NCBI GenBank assembly: GCA_002083475.1
Contig: LWDI01000099.1
Span: 1 to 21,792 of the forward strand
Source of the DNA: Proteobacteria bacterium SG_bin5
GTDB taxonomy: Bacteria; Pseudomonadota; Alphaproteobacteria; Sphingomonadales; Sphingomonadaceae
DNA length: 21,792 nt
Direction: 5' to 3'
Part shown: in pieces, positions 13,428 through 21,604 of the stretch
Numbering within the stretch: position 1 is the first letter of the stretch
Layout: each line of letters begins with the position of its first letter
Notes under the pieces: model-generated
What the model saw: the letters and a program-made list of their open reading frames with translations, nothing else
Told to the model about the DNA's origin: nothing
The model's database searches: none
Made by a program: the position numbers and the translations under genes

Positions 13428-15332
13428 ATGGGTAAAGTAATCGGTATCGACCTGGGCACCACCAATTCGTGCGTCGCGGTGATGGAGGGCGGGAAGCCCA
13501 AGGTGATCGAAAATGTGGAAGGCGCGCGCACCACGCCGTCGATCGTCGCTTTCGCCAAGGATGGCGAGCGGCTGATCGGCCAGCCGGCCAAGCGCCAGGC
13601 GGTGACCAATCCCGACAATACGATTTTCGCGGTGAAGCGGCTGATCGGCCGCCGCTATGACGATCCGGTGACCAAGCGCGACACCGAGCTGGTGCCGTAC
13701 AAGATCGTGCGCGGCTCGAACGGCGACGCTTGGGTCGAGGCGGGCGGCAAGGATTACAGCCCCTCGCAGATCAGCGCCTTCACGCTCCAGAAGATGAAGG
13801 AAACCGCCGAGAATTACCTCGGCGAGCCGGTCACCCAGGCGGTGATCACGGTGCCGGCTTATTTCAACGACGCGCAGCGCCAGGCGACCAAGGATGCCGG
13901 CCAGATCGCGGGTCTCGAAGTGCTGCGCATCATCAACGAACCGACTGCGGCGGCGCTGGCCTATGGCCTCGAAAAGCAGGACGGCAAGACGATCGCGGTC
14001 TATGACCTGGGCGGCGGCACGTTCGACATTTCGATCCTGGAAATCGGCGACGGCGTCTTCGAAGTGAAGGCGACCAATGGCGACACCTTCCTGGGCGGCG
14101 AGGATTTCGACAACAAGCTGCTGAACTTCCTGGCGGAAGATTTCAAAAAGGCCGAAGGGATCGACCTCACCAAGGACAAGCTCGCGCTGCAGCGGCTGAA
14201 GGAAGCCGCCGAAAAGGCGAAGATCGAATTGTCCTCGGCGCAGACCACCGAGGTGAACCTGCCCTTCATCACCGCCGATCAGAACGGCCCCAAACATCTG
14301 GTGAAGAACATCAGCCGCGCCGATCTCGAGCGGTTGGTCGACGATCTCATCCAGCGCACGCTCGAGCCGTGCCGCAAGGCGCTCGCCGACGCCGGCGTGA
14401 AGGCGAGCCAGGTCGACGAGGTGGTGCTGGTCGGCGGCATGACGCGGATGCCCAAGGTCCGCCAAGTGGTGAAGGACTTTTTCGGCAAGGAGCCGCATTC
14501 GGGCGTCAACCCCGATGAAGTCGTCGCGATGGGCGCCGCGATCCAGGCGGGCGTGCTGCAGGGCGACGTGAAGGACGTGCTCCTGCTCGACGTGACGCCG
14601 CTGTCGCTCGGCATCGAGACTCTGGGCGGCGTGTTCACGCGCATGATCGATCGCAACACGACGATCCCGACGAAGAAGTCGCAAATCTATTCGACCGCCG
14701 ATGACAATCAGCAGGCGGTGACGATCCGCGTCTTCCAGGGCGAGCGCGAAATGGCCGCCGACAACAAGCTGCTTGGCCAGTTCGATCTGGTCGGCATCCC
14801 GCCCGCGCCGCGCGGCGTGCCGCAGATCGAGGTGACGTTCGACATCGACGCGAACGGCATCGTCAACGTCTCGGCCAAGGACAAGGGCACCGGCAAGGAA
14901 CAGCAGATCCGGATCCAGGCCTCGGGCGGGCTGTCGGACAATGACATCGAGCAGATGGTCAAGGACGCCGAACGCTTCGCCGAGGAAGACAAGAAGCGGC
15001 GCGAGGCGGCCGAGGCCAAGAACACCGCCGACAGCCTGGTCCACCAGATCGAGCGTCAGCTGGTCGAACATGGCGACAAGGTCGACGCGAGCCTGAAGAG
15101 CGAGATCGAAGCCGCGATCGCCGACACCAAGAAGGCGATCGAGAGCGGCGACCCGCAGGCGATGCGCGACAAATCGGGCGCGCTGCAGCAGGCGGCGATG
15201 AAGCTCGGCCAGGCGATCTACGAGAAGGAGCAGCAGGCGCAGGCGAGCCCGGGGGCCGCCGCCGCGAACGAGGCGCCCGCCGAGGACGTGGTCGACGCCG
15301 AATTCTCGGAAGTCGATGAGGGCAAGGCGTAA
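13428..15332 (+). CDS. dnaK: Molecular chaperone DnaK (Hsp70)
   Basis: 634 residues. It is an ATP-driven chaperone that binds exposed hydrophobic stretches of client proteins in the cytoplasm. The nucleotide-binding domain starts IGIDLGTTNSCVAVMEGG and shows DLGGGTFDISILE (phosphate loop 2) and VLVGGMTRMPKV. The linker is DVLLLDVTPLSLGIETLGG, followed by the substrate-binding beta domain and a helical lid. The C-terminal tail is DVVDAEFSEVDEGKA, close to the EEVD-like end of bacterial DnaK. The ATG at 13428 has GAGG just upstream. It is preceded by a heat-shock promoter and followed after 120 bp by dnaJ. GrpE lies 4.7 kb upstream, outside this operon. Confidence 0.98.
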   Translation: MGKVIGIDLGTTNSCVAVMEGGKPKVIENVEGARTTPSIVAFAKDGERLIGQPAKRQAVTNPDNTIFAVKRLIGRRYDDPVTKRDTELVPYKIVRGSNGDAWVEAGGKDYSPSQISAFTLQKMKETAENYLGEPVTQAVITVPAYFNDAQRQATKDAGQIAGLEVLRIINEPTAAALAYGLEKQDGKTIAVYDLGGGTFDISILEIGDGVFEVKATNGDTFLGGEDFDNKLLNFLAEDFKKAEGIDLTKDKLALQRLKEAAEKAKIELSSAQTTEVNLPFITADQNGPKHLVKNISRADLERLVDDLIQRTLEPCRKALADAGVKASQVDEVVLVGGMTRMPKVRQVVKDFFGKEPHSGVNPDEVVAMGAAIQAGVLQGDVKDVLLLDVTPLSLGIETLGGVFTRMIDRNTTIPTKKSQIYSTADDNQQAVTIRVFQGEREMAADNKLLGQFDLVGIPPAPRGVPQIEVTFDIDANGIVNVSAKDKGTGKEQQIRIQASGGLSDNDIEQMVKDAERFAEEDKKRREAAEAKNTADSLVHQIERQLVEHGDKVDASLKSEIEAAIADTKKAIESGDPQAMRDKSGALQQAAMKLGQAIYEKEQQAQASPGAAAANEAPAEDVVDAEFSEVDEGKA

Positions 15333-15369
15333 GCGCGCGGCCGGGCCACCGTCGTGCTTGGGTCGGCTT

Positions 15370-15413
15370 GGCGAGCGGGGTGATCGTCGCGCGACGGTCA
15401 CCCCACCGCTTGC
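15370..15413. promoter_or_regulatory. Dyad in the dnaK-dnaJ gap
   Basis: GGCGAGCGGGGTGA (15370-15383) pairs imperfectly with TCACCCCACCGCTTGCC at 15398-15414, and the loop itself contains the perfect CGTCG/CGACG pairing (15385-15396). No T-run follows it, so it is more likely an attenuator or an RNA-stability hairpin that sets the DnaK:DnaJ ratio than a full terminator. Function is inferred. Confidence 0.55.
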
Positions 15414-15452
15414 CGGTTCGGTTCGTCACGGTGGAGCCTGCGGGGTATCGAG

Positions 15453-16568
15453 ATGACCACCGAAGTCGATTATTACGAACTGCTCGAATGCGAACGCGGC
15501 GCGGACGAGGGCACGATCAAAAGCGCCTATCGCAAGCTCGCGATGCGCTGGCACCCCGATCGCAACCCGGGCGACAAGGAAGCCGAGGCGCGCTTCAAGG
15601 CGATCAACGAAGCCTATGATTGTCTGAAGGACCCGCAAAAGCGCGCCGCCTATGATCGCTTCGGCCATGCCGCTTTTCGCGGCGGTCACGCCGGGCCTGG
15701 GGCGGGCGATTTCGGCGCGTTCAGCGATATTTTCGAGAATATCTTCGGCGAATTCATGGGCGGCGGCGCGCGCGGCCGGCCTTCGCCCCAGCGCGGCGCC
15801 GATCTGCGCTACGACATGGAAATCACGCTCGAAGACGCGTTCCACGGCCGATCGAGCGAAATCACGATCGACGTCGCGGCGACGTGCGGCGTGTGTCGTG
15901 GCTCGGGCGCGCGGGCGGGCACCAGCGCGCGCGCGTGCGGCACCTGCGGCGGCATGGGCAAGGTGCGCGCGCAACAAGGCTTTTTCGTCGTCGAGCGGAC
16001 CTGCCCCAGCTGCCATGGCGCGGGGCAAGTGATCGCCGATCCTTGCCCGAGCTGTCGCGGCGAGGGGCGCGTCGACAAGACCAAGACCTTGACCGTCAAC
16101 ATCCCCCCCGGAGTCGACGAGGGCACGCGCGTGCGGCTGAGCGGCGAGGGCGAGGCGGGGTTGCGCGGCGCGCCGCCGGGCGACCTCTATATTTTTCTCC
16201 ATGTCGCGCGCCATCCGATCTTCGAGCGCGAGGGGACGAGCCTGTTCGCGCGCGCGCCGATCAGCTTCACCACGGCGGCGTTGGGCGGCACGATCGTGCT
16301 CCCCGGGCTCGATGGCGAGAAGCACGAGCTGCGCGTCGCCGCCGGCACCCAATCGGGGCGCGAGCTGCGCTTGCGCGGGGCGGGGATGCCCGTGCTCCAG
16401 GGGCGCGGGCGCGGCGATTTGGTGGTGCGGATCGAGGTCGAGACGCCGACCAAGCTCAGCCCCAAGCAGCGCGAATTGCTCGAGGCGTTCCGCGCGACCG
16501 AAACGGGGCATGAATGCCCGCAAACGACCGGTTTCTTCCAAAAAGTGAAGACCGCGCTCGGCGGTTGA
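15453..16568 (+). CDS. dnaJ: Molecular chaperone DnaJ (Hsp40)
   Basis: 371 residues of a class I (type A) J-protein, which delivers clients to DnaK and triggers its ATPase. The J domain has HPD at 34-36. A short G/F-rich region follows (about 73-110). The zinc-finger region has all four CxxCxGxG repeats: CGVCRGSG, CGTCGGMG, CPSCHGAG and CPSCRGEG (about 145-206). The C-terminal client-binding beta domains and dimerisation helix complete it. Its end (TGHECPQTTGFFQKVKTALG) is usual for alphaproteobacteria. It lies 120 bp downstream of dnaK with an intervening dyad, and a strong hairpin follows its stop. Confidence 0.97.
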   Translation: MTTEVDYYELLECERGADEGTIKSAYRKLAMRWHPDRNPGDKEAEARFKAINEAYDCLKDPQKRAAYDRFGHAAFRGGHAGPGAGDFGAFSDIFENIFGEFMGGGARGRPSPQRGADLRYDMEITLEDAFHGRSSEITIDVAATCGVCRGSGARAGTSARACGTCGGMGKVRAQQGFFVVERTCPSCHGAGQVIADPCPSCRGEGRVDKTKTLTVNIPPGVDEGTRVRLSGEGEAGLRGAPPGDLYIFLHVARHPIFEREGTSLFARAPISFTTAALGGTIVLPGLDGEKHELRVAAGTQSGRELRLRGAGMPVLQGRGRGDLVVRIEVETPTKLSPKQRELLEAFRATETGHECPQTTGFFQKVKTALGG

Positions 16569-16613
16569 GCGGGCGCGCGAGCGGACCGAAATTCTACGGG
16601 GCCGCCGCGCTGT

Positions 16614-16648
16614 CGCCGCCCCTATCGGGCGAAAGCCCAGGGGCGGCG
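16614..16648 (+). terminator. Strong hairpin behind dnaJ with GAAA tetraloop
   Basis: The 10-bp perfect stem CGCCGCCCCT/AGGGGCGGCG (16614-16623 with 16639-16648) encloses a 4-bp GGGC/GCCC stem closed by a GAAA (GNRA) loop, with a 3-base bulge on the left side only. It is 45 bases behind the dnaJ stop. No T-run follows, so termination would not be of the classic intrinsic kind; it may protect the 3' end of the dnaKJ mRNA. Confidence 0.6.
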
Positions 16649-16658
16649 CGGCCGCGGC

Positions 16659-16677
16659 CGTTCGTTAGAGACGAACG
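16659..16677. terminator. Small perfect hairpin CGTTCGT/ACGAACG
   Basis: A 7-bp perfect stem with a TAGAG loop, 10 bases beyond the large dnaJ hairpin. It overlaps the end of the possible small minus-strand peptide gene (stop at 16665-16667). It may assist termination on either strand; function inferred. Confidence 0.4.
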
Positions 16678-16745
16678 ACCTCGACCACCAGCAGCAAAGC
16701 GCCAAGCCCGATCAAGGGGCTTGCGAGCGCGTCCAAAATCCGCAT
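16665..16745 (-). CDS. Possible 26-residue membrane peptide
   Basis: From the ATG at 16745 the frame reads MRILDALASPLIGLGALLLV followed by VEVVRL and a TAA. This would be a single hydrophobic helix with an Arg near each end. A ribosome site, GGAGG, lies five bases upstream, which is the main support. An earlier in-frame ATG at 16757 would add four residues and lacks such a site. I recognise no family. It is antisense to nothing and lies alone between dnaJ and the HD-GYP gene. It may be a real small inner-membrane protein, or chance. Confidence 0.35.
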   Translation of the reverse strand: MRILDALASPLIGLGALLLVVEVVRL

Positions 16746-16827
16746 CGCGGCCTCCATCGTTACCGGGGTGTTCCGGTCCGCTTCAAATGGGAATGTTGCG
16801 CGGCGCTGCAATATTGTTATGCGGCAT

Positions 16828-16852
16828 GACGATTGCGTCTGGCGCAATCGTC
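16828..16852. promoter_or_regulatory. Perfect 10-bp dyad upstream of the HD-GYP gene
   Basis: GACGATTGCG (16828-16837) and CGCAATCGTC (16843-16852) are exact inverted copies around TCTGG, in a locally AT-richer stretch 105 bases before the HD-GYP start. It could be a regulator's operator or a terminator. TCTGTTTCG follows on the plus strand, a weak T-tract. Not matched to a known operator. Confidence 0.5.
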
Positions 16853-16957
16853 TCTGTTTCGAGCAGGATCGGCGCGGTCGTTGCCGCTTCGTCACTACCC
16901 AATGTTAAGTTTCGCGCGGCAGAAGGGCCGCAAGGCACAGGGTAAAAGGGACGGCAA

Positions 16958-18070
16958 ATGGACGCACGGAATCGCTTCGCCGATTCGGGCAGCGGCTTGT
17001 TCATGGGCGATTGGCGCGGGCCCGGCGAGGCGAAGCGCGCGGCGCCGTCGCGGCCCGTGCCGGCGGCGCCGCCCCGGCCGCAACTCCATCTTCAGGCCCG
17101 GCGCGCGAACCTGGCACAAGAACGCAAACGCGCGCGCGACATCGTCGCCGCCGCCAAGACGCGGATCGTCTCGGCCTTCGACGATGTGCGCTTCGGGCAT
17201 AATCTGAACGTCGAGGCGCTCTGGCCGCTGGTGAGTGCGATCACCGCCTCGGTCGAGCGCCATCCCGCCGCGATCATGAGCGTGACGCGGATCAAGGATC
17301 GCCACGAATATACTTATCTCCATTCGGTCGCGGTGTGCGGGCTGATGATCGAGCTCGCCCGCCGGCTGCGGTTGCCGACCGATCAGCATCACGACATCGG
17401 CCTCGCCGGGCTGTTGCACGACGTCGGCAAGTCGCGCCTGCCGCTGTCGCTGCTCGACAAGACCGGGCCGCTCACCCCCGACGAGCATAGCGTGATGCAG
17501 CAGCACCCGCAGTTGGGGCACGATATTCTCACCAGCAGCGAACAGGTGCTGCCGGCGGTGGTGCTCGACGTGTGCCTGCATCATCACGAACGGCTCGACG
17601 GCTCGGGCTATCCCGATCGCCATTCGGGCGCCAAGGTGTCGCTGGCGGCGCGGATGGCGGCGATTTGCGACGTGTACGACGCGGTCACCTCGCCCCGGCC
17701 CTATAAGGCGTGCTGGTCGCCGGCCGAAGCGATCGAATATATGGCCGAGCGCCCGCAGCATTTCGATCCCGAGGTGCTGCGCGCTTTCACCGGCATGATC
17801 GGCATTTTCCCGGTCGGCTCGATGGTCCGGCTGCAGAGCGAGCGGCTGGCGGTGGTGCTCGACGAGCCCGAGGAAAACCCGATGGCGCCTTCGGTCTGCC
17901 CGTTTTTCTGCATCCTGACCAAGCAATTGCTGCCGCTGCGCCGGATCACGCCCGAACATGATCCGATCGTCGGCATCGAAGTGCCCAGCCGCTGGCGGAT
18001 CGGCGATTGGAACGCGATCCGCGCGGACATTTTGGCGCATTTCGCGGGCGCCGCCGACCCAGCGGATTGA
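16958..18070 (+). CDS. HD-GYP domain cyclic-di-GMP phosphodiesterase
   Basis: 370 residues. The HD-GYP domain begins at about residue 108 and carries HDVGK (154-158), HHERLDGSGYP (209-219, containing the GYP signature) and DVYDAVTSPRPYK (238-250). The metal-binding His and Asp residues appear intact, so it should hydrolyse c-di-GMP. The region before it (about 1-100) is proline- and alanine-rich at 25-45, then charged and helical; it is not a recognisable receiver domain. I see no membrane segment, so it is probably cytoplasmic. The ATG at 16958 has AAAGGGA upstream. It stands alone, with a dyad upstream and a palindromic repeat between its end and the convergent RND gene. Confidence 0.92.
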   Translation: MDARNRFADSGSGLFMGDWRGPGEAKRAAPSRPVPAAPPRPQLHLQARRANLAQERKRARDIVAAAKTRIVSAFDDVRFGHNLNVEALWPLVSAITASVERHPAAIMSVTRIKDRHEYTYLHSVAVCGLMIELARRLRLPTDQHHDIGLAGLLHDVGKSRLPLSLLDKTGPLTPDEHSVMQQHPQLGHDILTSSEQVLPAVVLDVCLHHHERLDGSGYPDRHSGAKVSLAARMAAICDVYDAVTSPRPYKACWSPAEAIEYMAERPQHFDPEVLRAFTGMIGIFPVGSMVRLQSERLAVVLDEPEENPMAPSVCPFFCILTKQLLPLRRITPEHDPIVGIEVPSRWRIGDWNAIRADILAHFAGAADPAD

Positions 18071-18102
18071 GCGGCTAAAGTCGGTTCGACTGAGATTGAT
18101 CC

Positions 18103-18290
18103 CGTTCGCCCCGAGCCCTTCGGCTGGCTGGCAAGCCAGCCAATATGCGAGGACAAGCTTCGGCCCTACGGGCCGAAGTCGAGCGGCGTGATGCCCGGCG
18201 CTGCGCCTCGACCACGCCCCTCGACTTCGGCGAAGCCGAAGCCTGTCCTCGGGCTTGGCAAAGCCAAGACCCGGGGGCTCGGGGCGAACG
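18103..18290. repeat. Nested palindromic repeat between HD-GYP gene and RND permease gene
   Basis: Perfect 16-base outer arms (CGTTCGCCCCGAGCCC at 18103-18118 and its complement at 18275-18290). Inner arms include CGAGGACAAGCTTCGG near 18150 pairing with CCGAAGCCTGTCCTCG near 18236 with one mismatch. Local hairpins are GGCTGGCTGG/CCAGCC-type at 18123-18142 and CTTCGGCCC/GGGCCGAAG at 18160-18180. The element fills the 251-bp gap between the two convergent genes. It is a fourth repeat type in this window. No coding content is evident. Confidence 0.8.
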
Positions 18291-18321
18291 GTGTTTCCAT
18301 TTCAATAGGACAGATTCAAGC

Positions 18322-21300
18322 TCAAGCCGGGGCGAGCGACGGCGCGGGGCCGGCGCCACGCGCGCGCGGCAGTCGCTGCCACAGCGCGTAGAGCGCGGGC
18401 AGAAAGAACAGGGTGAGCGCGGTCCCCATCAACGTGCCGCCGATCAACACCACCGCGAGCGGCCCCCAGAAGCTCGAGAAAGTGAGCGGCAGGAACGCGA
18501 GCACGGCGGCGAGCGCGGTCAGGATCACCGGCCGCGCGCGGCGCACCGTCGCCTCGATCACCGCGTCGCGCTGGGCGAGGCCGCGCGCCACCTCGATATC
18601 GATCTGATCGACCAGGATCAGCGTGTTGCGCATCAAAATGCCCGCGAGCCCGATCAGCCCCAGGATGGCGTTGAAGCCGAAGGGATTGCCGGTGAGCAAC
18701 AAGGCCGGCACCGCGCCGATCAGCCCCAAGGGCGCGGTCGCGAACACCAAGAAGGTCATCCGGAACGAGCGCGTCTGGAGCATGATCACGAGCAGCATCA
18801 GCCCGACCATGATCGGGAAGATCGGCGCGAGTGCGGCATTGGCCTTGCCCGATTCCTCGATCGCGCCGCCGGTGGTGATCGCCTCGCCCGGCGCGAGGCG
18901 CGCGCGCAGCGGCGCGAGCGCGCGGTCGAGCGCGGTGCTGACGTCGGGCGGCTGAACGCCCGCGCGCACATCGGCGCGCACGGTGAGCGTCGGCACGCGG
19001 TCGCGGCGCACGAGGATCGGGTCCTCGAACGCGGGGACGATCCGCGCGATCGACGCAATCGGCACCGCGCCGCCGGGGCCGCCGATCACGACGTCGCCCA
19101 AGGCCTGCGGCGCGCGGCGCTCGTCGCGCGGTAAGCGCACGACGATGTCGGCCGTTCGGTCCCCGGTGCGCGCCTGCGCGACCGTCGCGCCCGAGACGAG
19201 CCCGCCCAGTTGGCGCCCGACGGCGGCGGGATCGAGCCCTAATTGGCGCAAGCGCTCCTGATCGAACACCAGCCGCAGCACCGGCGCGCGCTCGCCCCAG
19301 TCGAAATTGACGTCGCGCACGTCCGGATTGGCGCGCATCACCTCCGCCACTTGCTCGGCGAGCGCGCGAAGCCGCAGCGGATCGGCGCCCGAGACGCGGT
19401 AGCTCACCGGAAACGGCACCGGCGGGCCGAACAACAGCCCCAGCGCGCGCACCCGCGCCGCCGGATAGGCGCCCGCGGCCGCGCGCTGCTGCACATAGGC
19501 CTGGAGCCGGTGGCGCGCCTCGGCGTCCGGCGTCTGGACGATGATCTTGGCGAAGCTGGGGTCGGGGAGTTCGGGGTTGAGCGCCAGGAAGAAGCGCGGC
19601 GCGCCCGCGCCCACATAGCTATCGACGAAGCGCGCCTCGGGCCGCGCGCGCAGCTCGCGCTCGATCGCGATCACGTGCGCGCGGGTGACCTCGATGCTCG
19701 TCCCCTTGGGCATCGCGACCTCGACCAGCAGCTCGGGCCGATCCGAGGAGGGGAAGAATTGCTTGGGCACCGCGACCGCCATGCCGACCCCGGCGAGCAG
19801 GAAGGCGGCGAGCGTCGCCAGCGCCACCCGGGCGCGATCCTCGACGCAGCGCGCGACCCAGCGCCGCAGCCGCTGGTAGCGCGGGGTCGCGTAGATCGCG
19901 TCGTGCCCGCCGGCGACCGGCGCGATTTCGGGCAGCATCTTCACGCCCAGATAAGGCGTGAAATAAACCGCGACGAGCCATGAGACGATCAGCGCGAAGC
20001 CCACGATCCAGAAGATATTGCCCGCATATTCGCCCGCGCTCGATTGCGCGAAGCCGACGGGCACGAAGCCGATCACCGTCACCAACGTGCCCGCGAGCAT
20101 CGGCGCCGCGGTCGCGCCCCAGGCATAGGTCGCGGCCTCGATCCGGCCGAGGCCTTCCTCCATTTTCACGACCATCATCTCGATCGCGATGATCGCGTCG
20201 TCGACCAAAAGCCCGAGCGACAGAATCAGCGCGCCCAAGGTGATGCGATCGAAATCGCGCCCCGTGGCCAGCATGATGACGAACACGCAGGCGAGCGTCA
20301 CCGGCACGGCGGCGGCGACCACCAGCCCGACGCGGAAACCCAGCGCGATCAGGCTCACCACCATCACCACGCCGAGCGCAACCGCGAATTTGAGCATGAA
20401 CTCGTCATAAGCCTCGGCGATGTTGCGCGCTTGGTCCGAGACTTGGGTGAGGGTGAGCCCGAGCGGCAGTTCGGCGCGCAGCCGGCCGAGCTCGTCCTCC
20501 AGCGCGTCGCCCAGCTTGGTGCCGTTGTAGCGCTCGCGCATGATGACGCCGAGCATCAGCGCGGGCGCGCCCTGGTGGCGGACGAGATAGGTCGGCGGAT
20601 CCTCATAGCCGCGCTTGACGGTCGCGATGTCGCCCAGGCGGAAAGCGCGGCCCTGCGCGGCGATCGGCGTTGCGCGGATCGCGTCGAGATCGTCGAATTG
20701 GCCGGTCAGGCGCAATTGCACGCTTTGCGCGCCCGTCTGCACCTCGCCGCTCTGCTGGAGCGCGTTCTGCTGGGTGACCGCGTTCAGGATCGCATCGGCG
20801 CCGAGCCCGAGCGTCGCGAGCCGGCGCGAGGGGAGTTCGATGAAGATGCGCTGCTTCTGCTCGCCGATGATGTTGACCTTCTTGACGCCGGCCACTTTCA
20901 GCAACCGCTCGCGCAAGACCTCGGCCTGCTCGACCAGCTGGCGCGGCGGCAGCCCCGGCGCCTGGAGCGCGAAGAGCGCGAAATAAACGTCCGAATATTC
21001 GTCGTTGAAGAACGGGCCGATCACGCCGCGCGGCAAATTGGCGGCTTCATCGCTCAGCTTCTTGCGAACCTGATAGAATTCGTCGGGCACCGCCGTGGGC
21101 GGTGTGATGTCGCGGAACGACACGGTCATGTTGATCTGGCCGGGGCGCGCCTGGGTTTCGACCCGGTCGTAATAGCGCAGTTCCTGGAGGCGCTTTTCGA
21201 GCCGATCGGCGACTTGATCCTGCATCTCGCGCGCGGTCGCGCCGGGCCAGAAGGCGGTGACCGTCATCGTCTTGACGGTGAAGCTCGGGTCCTCGGCGCG

Positions 21301-21405
21301 GCCGAGTCGCAGGAAAGCGAACAGCCCAGCGAGGACGACCGCGATCAACAGGAACAAGGTGACCGATTGTTCCTTCACCGCGAGGCGCGAGAGATTGGGG
21401 ATCAT
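18322..21405 (-). CDS. RND efflux transporter permease subunit (HAE1/AcrB-like)
   Basis: 1027 residues, the usual size. It is a proton-driven inner-membrane pump that works with a periplasmic adaptor and an outer-membrane channel. The first membrane helix (about 14-33) is followed by the porter domain start FTVKTMTVTAFWPGATAREM, typical of the family. The proton-relay acidic pair is D402-D403 in LGLLVDDAIIAIEM. The second half repeats the pattern, with the last helices near LGLIGLAGILMRNTLILVDQ and FFLPALYALWQRL. The ATG at 21405 was chosen because it starts right before the first helix. The substrate cannot be told. The adaptor gene lies upstream, separated by 199 bp carrying a palindromic repeat. 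Confidence 0.93.
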   Translation of the reverse strand: MIPNLSRLAVKEQSVTLFLLIAVVLAGLFAFLRLGRAEDPSFTVKTMTVTAFWPGATAREMQDQVADRLEKRLQELRYYDRVETQARPGQINMTVSFRDITPPTAVPDEFYQVRKKLSDEAANLPRGVIGPFFNDEYSDVYFALFALQAPGLPPRQLVEQAEVLRERLLKVAGVKKVNIIGEQKQRIFIELPSRRLATLGLGADAILNAVTQQNALQQSGEVQTGAQSVQLRLTGQFDDLDAIRATPIAAQGRAFRLGDIATVKRGYEDPPTYLVRHQGAPALMLGVIMRERYNGTKLGDALEDELGRLRAELPLGLTLTQVSDQARNIAEAYDEFMLKFAVALGVVMVVSLIALGFRVGLVVAAAVPVTLACVFVIMLATGRDFDRITLGALILSLGLLVDDAIIAIEMMVVKMEEGLGRIEAATYAWGATAAPMLAGTLVTVIGFVPVGFAQSSAGEYAGNIFWIVGFALIVSWLVAVYFTPYLGVKMLPEIAPVAGGHDAIYATPRYQRLRRWVARCVEDRARVALATLAAFLLAGVGMAVAVPKQFFPSSDRPELLVEVAMPKGTSIEVTRAHVIAIERELRARPEARFVDSYVGAGAPRFFLALNPELPDPSFAKIIVQTPDAEARHRLQAYVQQRAAAGAYPAARVRALGLLFGPPVPFPVSYRVSGADPLRLRALAEQVAEVMRANPDVRDVNFDWGERAPVLRLVFDQERLRQLGLDPAAVGRQLGGLVSGATVAQARTGDRTADIVVRLPRDERRAPQALGDVVIGGPGGAVPIASIARIVPAFEDPILVRRDRVPTLTVRADVRAGVQPPDVSTALDRALAPLRARLAPGEAITTGGAIEESGKANAALAPIFPIMVGLMLLVIMLQTRSFRMTFLVFATAPLGLIGAVPALLLTGNPFGFNAILGLIGLAGILMRNTLILVDQIDIEVARGLAQRDAVIEATVRRARPVILTALAAVLAFLPLTFSSFWGPLAVVLIGGTLMGTALTLFFLPALYALWQRLPRARGAGPAPSLAPA

Positions 21406-21481
21406 GGGATCAGTCCCGAGCAAAGGGGGGAGCGGGGCATCGAAGGATTTTCGGGATCGTCGAGCACTGTTGCCAAAGTCA

Positions 21482-21568
21482 CCGTCACCCCGGCCCCCGA
21501 GCCGGGGTCCCGCTCGTCTTCTCCGCGCGCCGAGGCAGCGGGACCCCGGCTCGAGGCCGGGGTGACGG
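21482..21568. repeat. Double-hairpin palindromic repeat, same family as 3877-3975
   Basis: Inverted arms at 21482-21514 and 21537-21568, beginning CCGTCA and ending TGACGG. Each holds a 7-bp stem CCCCGGC/GCCGGGG (21488-21507 and 21544-21562). It is inserted between the RND adaptor and permease genes, which are otherwise expected to be closely spaced. Confidence 0.85.
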
Positions 21569-21604
21569 GGTGTGGTTGGAAAATGGCTCTATTGTTCACG
21601 CCCA

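Noticed and set aside
13401..15401. 666-codon minus-strand open frame opposite dnaK
   Set aside because: Classic antisense frame of a codon-biased dnaK; no independent evidence of expression.
18145..19134. 329-codon plus-strand frame spanning the repeat and the end of the RND gene
   Set aside because: Arg/Glu/His-rich composition and overlap with a repeat and a real gene on the other strand.
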